DNA from: Thysanoteuthis rhombus
Taxonomy: Eukaryota > Mollusca > Cephalopoda > Oegopsida > Thysanoteuthidae
Length of the DNA stretch: 64,000 nucleotides
Direction: 5' to 3'
NCBI GenBank assembly: GCA_963457665.1
Contig: OY735206.1
Location: 54,066,984 to 54,130,983 of the forward strand
Part shown: piece by piece, positions 58,620 to 64,000 of the stretch
Layout of the letters: each line of letters opens with the position of its first letter
How positions within the stretch are numbered: position 1 is the stretch's first letter
Made by a program: the position numbers and the translations under genes
Notes under the pieces: model-generated
Database searches by the model: none
What the model saw: the letters and a program-made list of their open reading frames with translations, nothing else
What the model was told of the DNA's origin: nothing

Positions 58620-59175
58620 GGGAATTTCATCATGAAAAATATTATCGTGACACCTAGTTTTCATCAACACCATCAGAGTAGTCTACTTGAGCATGAATAA
58701 AACAATCTCACAAAAGGTACTGATTTGGTTTGCATGAAGTCAAACATGTGCGGTTGTCCAAAAAGGTTTTCAGTACATCAAGTGAAAATGAGAAACATTT
58801 TTTCGGCATCATATTTGCCGTTTTGTTCTAATGTATTCCAGCATCTTCCATGCAATTCATAATTCTATCCAGTCAAAACGTTTTATCTTTCTGTGCAAAG
58901 ATCTGCTCTTGGTGCCTTTCGCAGTCTTCCAGGGAACTGAATGATTTTATGAGTTAATAGTCTCTCTTGGCTTTTCAATCTTCTTCCAGCCCCAAGGTTA
59001 GAGGGTAGTTGGACTCGACTTTATGTTCTCTCTCAACAAATGCACGGAATGCAATACACGCAGTTCTTGATTGTTGTAATCTGATGGGAGCTTGACCCCA
59101 GTTAGTCAAATTGATTTTGAATATTGTCCCGATGTTTTGTGGATCATGGGTCTTCCTTAGATACTTATCCAATAA
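58620..59175 (-). pseudogene. Unrecognised decayed coding-like segment
   Basis: The minus strand keeps one frame over NIGTIFKINLTNWGQAPIRL then TACIAFRAFVEREHKVE. After stops it keeps stretches such as SFSSLEDCERHQEQIFAQKD and KKCFSFSLDVLKTFLDN. Composition and residue spacing look protein-like for about 170 residues with four or so stops. I do not recognise the family. It may be a processed pseudogene or a transposon gene. Confidence 0.35.
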
Positions 59176-59469
59176 CTATATCTATAAGAACCAAAACTCA
59201 GGAAACAGCCTCAGTGAATCAGTGGAATCTGGATATACTAGAAGAAATGGTTGTCCGAAGGCGTAATATTTACTGAATACAGCAAATGAGTGAAAACATT
59301 CCAGCCAAAATGTATCAATTTTTGTCTGGTTAACACCAAAAAAAAAAAAACATGTACTATAGCGTTATACTGATGGAATATTATGTTTCTTCTGTTTTAT
59401 AATTCCGATGATCTCGAAATAGGCAAACATCTCTAATCCACTCGACCTTCTCTCCAGCTTGTCATGGGC

Positions 59470-59690
59470 ATCAGGTAATAGCCCACCGCTTCATTTATGA
59501 TAGGGAGGCACAGACTGGGAGAACAGACCACTATTTGTTTCAAAAACAAAAACTTCCTCTTTTCTTTTAGTAGCGAATCGCACACGGGAATACGGTCCAG
59601 TAAGATTTTTTCATAAAACTTATGTGGACGCCACAAGACTAGTATCACTAAGATAGTGCAAATTATTTTCAGCGTTTTTTTTTTTTTTTT
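59470..59690 (-). pseudogene. Mariner transposase relic (central part)
   Basis: The minus-strand frame reads LWRPHKFYEKILLDRIPVCD then SLLKEKRKFLFLKQIVV. This corresponds to the WVPH-L-E-N--DRI-ICDSLL-RN---PFLKRIVTGDEKW block of mariner transposases, which leads to the first catalytic Asp. The GDEKW motif itself is lost. It overlaps the end of the relic at 48980-49300 in protein terms. Confidence 0.7.
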
Positions 59691-60275
59691 CAACGATATT
59701 TTGAGTATATATATTGGCTATCTACTGAATTTGTACAACGTTGATTATTCTCCGGTTCATGCAAGTAACCCGACCGTTGTTGCTATCAATTTAATTGTAA
59801 AAGGTCATGCTGCACATAATTTTCAACTCTTTCCGTGTATGCATTGATTCTAAGAGGAGTAAATCTTTGTATATTGGTTCATTCGGACTAGTTTCCCCAT
59901 TTTAGTTATTTTTGGCTGCTCTGCCCTTTGACTTTCCTCGTCTGTTGTATTCTAAAATGTTAAAACTTGATCTGAGAGGGTATGCATTTTCCCTCCCATA
60001 CATATTACATCTGGTGACACTCCTTGTGTCTTCTGGAGTCTGTCTTCTCCACGACGCCCATGTGTTGTCCAACATAGCTTCTGCACGTCCGACTCATGTG
60101 TTGAACACATGACCTTAATTTAGACAAAATTTATCGAAAACATTTTTTCCAAATTATATTTCCAAGTCGTACCTGGAACATTTAATTAAAAAAATCTGCA
60201 TAGTCGTTGGAATAAATCCTGTCTGAGAGACCTTAAGGACAAAATCATTAATAAACCGTGGCAAAAATCAGTTGG

Positions 60276-60727
60276 TTTCCGAAGGTTGAGCTTGCTTTGC
60301 CGAAAGCTTGCCATCTTAGGGTGATTCTTCGTTTGATCTCTTCCTCCTTTGTGGATTTCATAGTGATTCGTTATCCTAAGTAGATGTAGTGGTTCACTTT
60401 CCCCAGTTTTGCATCATCGATTTTGACAGTTATGTCCTTATTCTTGATGTGATTTTTGCACATGACTTTTGTTTTACTGAAGTTCATGTGTAGGCCAACT
60501 CTTTTGCTTCCTCCGTTTAGTTCATCTAACATTAGTTGGAAGTCATGTAAGTTCTCTGCGAAAAGGACGATACCGTCTGCAATACTGAGGTTGCTCAGAT
60601 AGTCGCCGTCTATTTTGATTCCTCGATTTTGCCAATCAGGGTTTCGGAAGATCATCCTGAGGCAGGCTGTGGAGAGTTTGGGTAAGCTGGTATCACCTTG
60701 TCTTATTGCTTTTCGGAGCTGGAAGAT
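60276..60727 (-). pseudogene. RTE-type LINE reverse transcriptase fragment, copy E
   Basis: The minus strand is open for about 95 residues: RNPDWQNRGIKIDGDYLSN, LSIADGIVLFAENLHDFQLM, LDELNGGSKRVGLHMNFSKT and KVMCKNHI. The catalytic FADD box of reverse transcriptases is IADG here, so one of the two active-site Asp residues is lost. The following L.L..L...S..VGL.(M)N..KTKVM block is diagnostic of RTE-like elements. It is the 5'-most part of the LINE seen in this window and the best-preserved coding remnant. Confidence 0.85.
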
Positions 60728-60729
60728 TT

Positions 60730-61900
60730 CTATTTTTATCTTTTTTTTATCATAATATTCGGATCGGTATACTCACCACACATCATCTACGCACATTGTT
60801 GGACTTGTCAACATTCTGACATTGTTGTCTAATTGTTAAAATTAGGAAAAGAAGGAACAATATGAAGTCCAAAGGGGGTGGAATAAGCAGAGAGAATATA
60901 GCTTAAAAGCAAAACAAGAGGATAAGCCTACCAATTGTAAAAACTGGAGAGTTACAATCTGAGAAAGTTAATATCTAAGGTCCCTCCTCTCAAATTTATT
61001 GGCTGCTGATTGGGATGAATCGTTTCCATCTTGGAGATTTCAAATGTTAATTAGTTTATACTTATCATTCTTTTCAAGCAAACTCAAAAAAGGAATTCAG
61101 ATAACTTGGTACAGGCCTTTCAGATTTGATGCTGATATATGAATTACGGTTAGATCATGAATTTAAAATTAACCTGATGTCAGAATATTTAGATTATGGA
61201 TTTAGAGATGATGAATTTGAAAATGAGGCTTGGAATGAAAGATGTCAACAGTTGAATTATTTATTGAATCTACGAATTATGTTTCAAGTGATATTTTCTA
61301 GCGAGATATACAGGGTGTAAAAGTAAAGATATATTAGTTCGGCTGAAAATAACAATCCAAGTGAATGAAAAAGTTAATGAAAATATTTATGAAATACCTA
61401 ACACTGAGTTCAACACACCATTTGCGCATAAAATCCATATATTTTGCTCAAAGGGAAATTTTGACTTAAGGTCTTAAACATTCTCAGGTGGAATTCTATT
61501 TTCGAAATTAGGTTTAAATTGTTAAAATGATTGGTTGGTATATTAACCTAGAAAAATGAAAGAAAACAATGCTGCTGAGTGTATGTGGTTATATTGTATC
61601 AAAATTAAAATGCATGCACTCTCAGAGGAAAGCCGAATGTTTATGTTTTCTGATTCATAGTCTGTGCAAAAGTAATCAAAATATTTTCAAAGTTGGCATC
61701 ATTTTTTCATAACGTCATTGCTACTTACTGATTTTTTTAAAAAATTGAATGCTAAAGTATTTTTTCCTTTGACTTTTGTCAAATTTATCAATAGATGAAT
61801 ATATTAATTCAATATTGATTGCTTAATTGGTTTATTTCTATCAGAATACCCGAAAGGTTTTTATAGGAACGCTATTCTCTCGGATAGCACGGGAAACATT
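60730..61900. other. Unique AT-rich DNA, nothing recognised
   Basis: One short frame (61126-61320, rich in E, N and L) has protein-like composition but no known family, splice context or second copy. Confidence 0.45.
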
Positions 61901-61903
61901 ATG

Positions 61904-61905
<2 letters not shown>

Positions 61906-61958
<53 letters not shown>

Positions 61959-61964
61959 TGTGTG

Positions 61965-61998
<34 letters not shown>

Positions 61999-61999
61999 A
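61906..61999. repeat. (TA)n(TG)n compound microsatellite
   Basis: About 50 bases of TA are followed by an imperfect TG array. Confidence 0.96.
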
Positions 62000-62794
62000 T
62001 TGGAAGCTGATGGTTATGAAATGCGTGTAGTAATGAGCTAGGTGGATGGAAAAATCCTAGAATCGGTCGAATTGGGTCGGTTCATCCATTTTCACTGAAA
62101 TAGTCTATCGGAAATTAAATTAGAACAATGAACTGTTACAAAACATTTCCTTTGGTACGTTTGTCAATAAAAATACTCACCTTTTTATAATGACGCGATT
62201 AAAGCATGTCTCAAACAAGCTGATCATTCTCCTTTCCTCATTATATAATCATAATATATAATTTGGTATGCAACCCACAATTTTACCTCTGAAATCTTCT
62301 ATGCACAATTGGAATTAGAAAATATTTGTTACAAATTTGTAAAGATCATATGTATTTTATCTCAATAACTGAACTTACAGTTTTAATCGTAGTTTTCGCT
62401 TCAATTACAATTGCCATTAACCTCTGAAATAATACTCACAGAAATCTAACTTTCTATGAACGGCAATATGCAGATACACACTAAAGTTTATGTACTGGTA
62501 TTTCAGGTTTAAGTCCGATTGGTAGAAAACTTGTCTGATTTGAAGGGTTTTAGCATTTTCGTAATTTTCGAGAACAGATGTCCGGCTTTGGACAAACTAA
62601 TTATGGACGGATGCAAGTAGATCCAACAGAATTTTCAGTGCTTTAATTTTCTTCATGTAGTCTGTCAAGATGAAAAATTCGAGATTTTGATAATTTCCAT
62701 CATCTTAATCGAGGAGGGTAATTTTGTGACCCCCATTCATCTTGATCTCGTCTTTTTTGCCTACAACCCATCACACACTCGTGCATGTATGTGA

Positions 62795-62795
<1 letters not shown>
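62000..62795. other. Unique AT-rich DNA, nothing recognised
   Basis: No frames or shared repeats were found. Confidence 0.5.

Positions 62796-62797
<2 letters not shown>

Positions 62798-62872
<75 letters not shown>
62798..62872. repeat. (TA)n microsatellite
   Basis: About 74 bases of pure TA. Confidence 0.97.
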
Positions 62873-62875
<3 letters not shown>

Positions 62876-63029
62876 GAACTGTGAAGAGTGAGACTGACTC
62901 GGGAGTAAAGTGTTCAGAGGTAAGGTTTTATATATATATAGAATATTTCCAGCTCTACTCTAAAACAACTTGACTTTCATAGTATGAAGTTGAATATATC
63001 GAGCACTCTACGGAATAAATCCATCACAT

Positions 63030-63140
63030 TGAATCATATAATAACCGGATAGTGACGGGAGATCATTTCAAATAAGTTCCTCTATAATATAACGCAATTC
63101 GTAAACATTATATTGGATTACAAATATCTATTTCTCAATA
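63030..63140 (+). repeat. Family D partial copy (right flank)
   Basis: CGGATAGTGACGGGAGATC, ATTTCAAATAAGTTCCTC, TATAATATAACGCAATTCG and CTATTTCTCAATATATG match the right flank at 22184-22400. It then runs into a TA array. Confidence 0.65.
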
Positions 63141-63157
63141 TATGTATATATATATGT

Positions 63158-63159
<2 letters not shown>

Positions 63160-63222
<63 letters not shown>
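63160..63222. repeat. (TA)n(GA)n compound microsatellite
   Basis: A TA block runs into about 28 bases of GA. Confidence 0.96.
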
Positions 63223-63226
<4 letters not shown>

Positions 63227-63801
63227 GAGGGGAGCCTGTGCAAGAGAGATATGAGGAGAGAGAGAGGGAAAGAGATTTATTCTGATTATTTGTGGACAGG
63301 TGCTTTTAGATAACAATAACTTGATGACAATATTAAGCTTGGGATGTCAAAAAAATTGGACACTACATTCATCGTTCTGAATTCATGGTGATGTTACGAA
63401 CTTCATTGTTGTGAAGGACTTTACATCATGAAAAATTAATACGAAATTTATTGACTTTTCCTAATGAATTTTTGATCCATGTTGGATGAATTTCCGACTG
63501 ATTTCTTTAACAATAAACCGTTCAATAACATTATCTGCAAATGATAATCGGTTTCCTTTGTGTATATTTATATACATCACCCAGGAATGAAAGTTGATTT
63601 GTAGGAACTAGGGACACGCTGGAGTCGGTAAGACTGGGGATGGGAAGGGAGGCGGGTAGACGACATAACCCCCCCCCCCTGGAAACTGAGATGTAGGGAA
63701 AAGCCGTCCCCCAGCGTAAACCCCGCCATCATTTCTATCACTGTGTGTACCTTTACAGTCTGTAAGCATGTTTGTATTTGTGTATTATATATTATTTTTT
63801 T

Positions 63802-63807
<6 letters not shown>

Positions 63808-63868
<61 letters not shown>
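63808..63868. repeat. (TA)n microsatellite
   Basis: About 60 bases of TA. Confidence 0.96.
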
Positions 63869-63869
<1 letters not shown>

Positions 63870-63947
63870 GTATTTTCGTACGTATGCATATATCGTATAT
63901 CTACGTACATATTATATGTATGTATATTTGTATTTATGCATGTATGT

Positions 63948-64000
63948 TTAAACACACACGCGCACTCTCTCTCTCATACACACACACATACACACACACA
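63948..64000. repeat. (CA)n/(CT)n array, cut by the window edge
   Basis: Imperfect CA and CT dinucleotides continue past the end of the window. Confidence 0.85.

Noticed and set aside
61126..61320. 64-residue frame rich in E, N and L
   Set aside because: No family, no second copy and no splice context. Its length is within chance for AT-rich DNA.

Overview
The window is non-coding, repeat-rich animal nuclear DNA. I find no bacterial operons, rRNA, genuine tRNA gene, CRISPR array or intact protein-coding gene. Base composition is AT-rich, with many long (TA)n, (ATT)n, (CA/TG)n, (GAT)n and (CT)n arrays. The rest is largely a graveyard of old transposable elements. The four occurrences of TTATCTCCCTTG (or its complement), a motif I associate from memory with molluscan repeats, together with the tRNA-derived SINEs and RTE-type LINEs, fit a lophotrochozoan. 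A cephalopod mollusc is my best guess, but this is inference.

Layout. 0-12 kb: microsatellites, a LINE endonuclease-domain relic, a hAT-type MITE with 8-bp target duplications (5490-5904), and a GC-richer island (about 8.0-8.65 kb). The island holds the only plausible host exon, a 12-codon first exon ending in a splice donor at 8426-8461, followed by a G-quadruplex motif. 12-18 kb: mostly featureless AT-rich DNA plus a ~43-bp degenerate satellite (17.34-18.19 kb). 18-31 kb: SINEs, an RTE LINE 3' end, a fold-back element, an inverted pair of tRNA-like modules, two tandem LINE endonuclease fragments and the second hAT MITE. 31-46 kb: Penelope-like relics, a decayed 130-170-bp tandem repeat, an internally deleted mariner (36801-37555) beside an RTE LINE, a palindromic-motif region, a short TA-flanked MITE, another RTE copy and a second fold-back element. 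46-64 kb: more tRNA-like modules, a mini-satellite, two mariner transposase relics, two RTE copies and several Penelope-like 3' ends.

The most notable signal is a set of seven short motifs (18.3, 31.97, 32.98, 45.84, 53.95, 54.37 and 56.25 kb) that fit the hammerhead-ribozyme core. Each has CUGANGA or a decayed form, a stem II hairpin, GAAA or a decayed form, a very short self-complementary stem III, a GUC/GUU cleavage triplet (decayed at one site), and a stem I whose strands still mostly pair. Hammerheads are established in Penelope-like elements. Here three sequence classes with different palindromic stem III segments coexist. The second notable signal is a dispersed modular element (called family D below) that combines a tRNA-like RNA polymerase III promoter with direct-repeat flanks and occurs in head-to-tail and head-to-head arrangements.

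Nothing here works as a gene set. All recognisable coding matter (RTE reverse transcriptase tails, restriction-like endonuclease pieces, mariner transposase pieces) is broken by stops and frameshifts. If the candidate exon is real, the surrounding DNA would be its upstream region and first intron.
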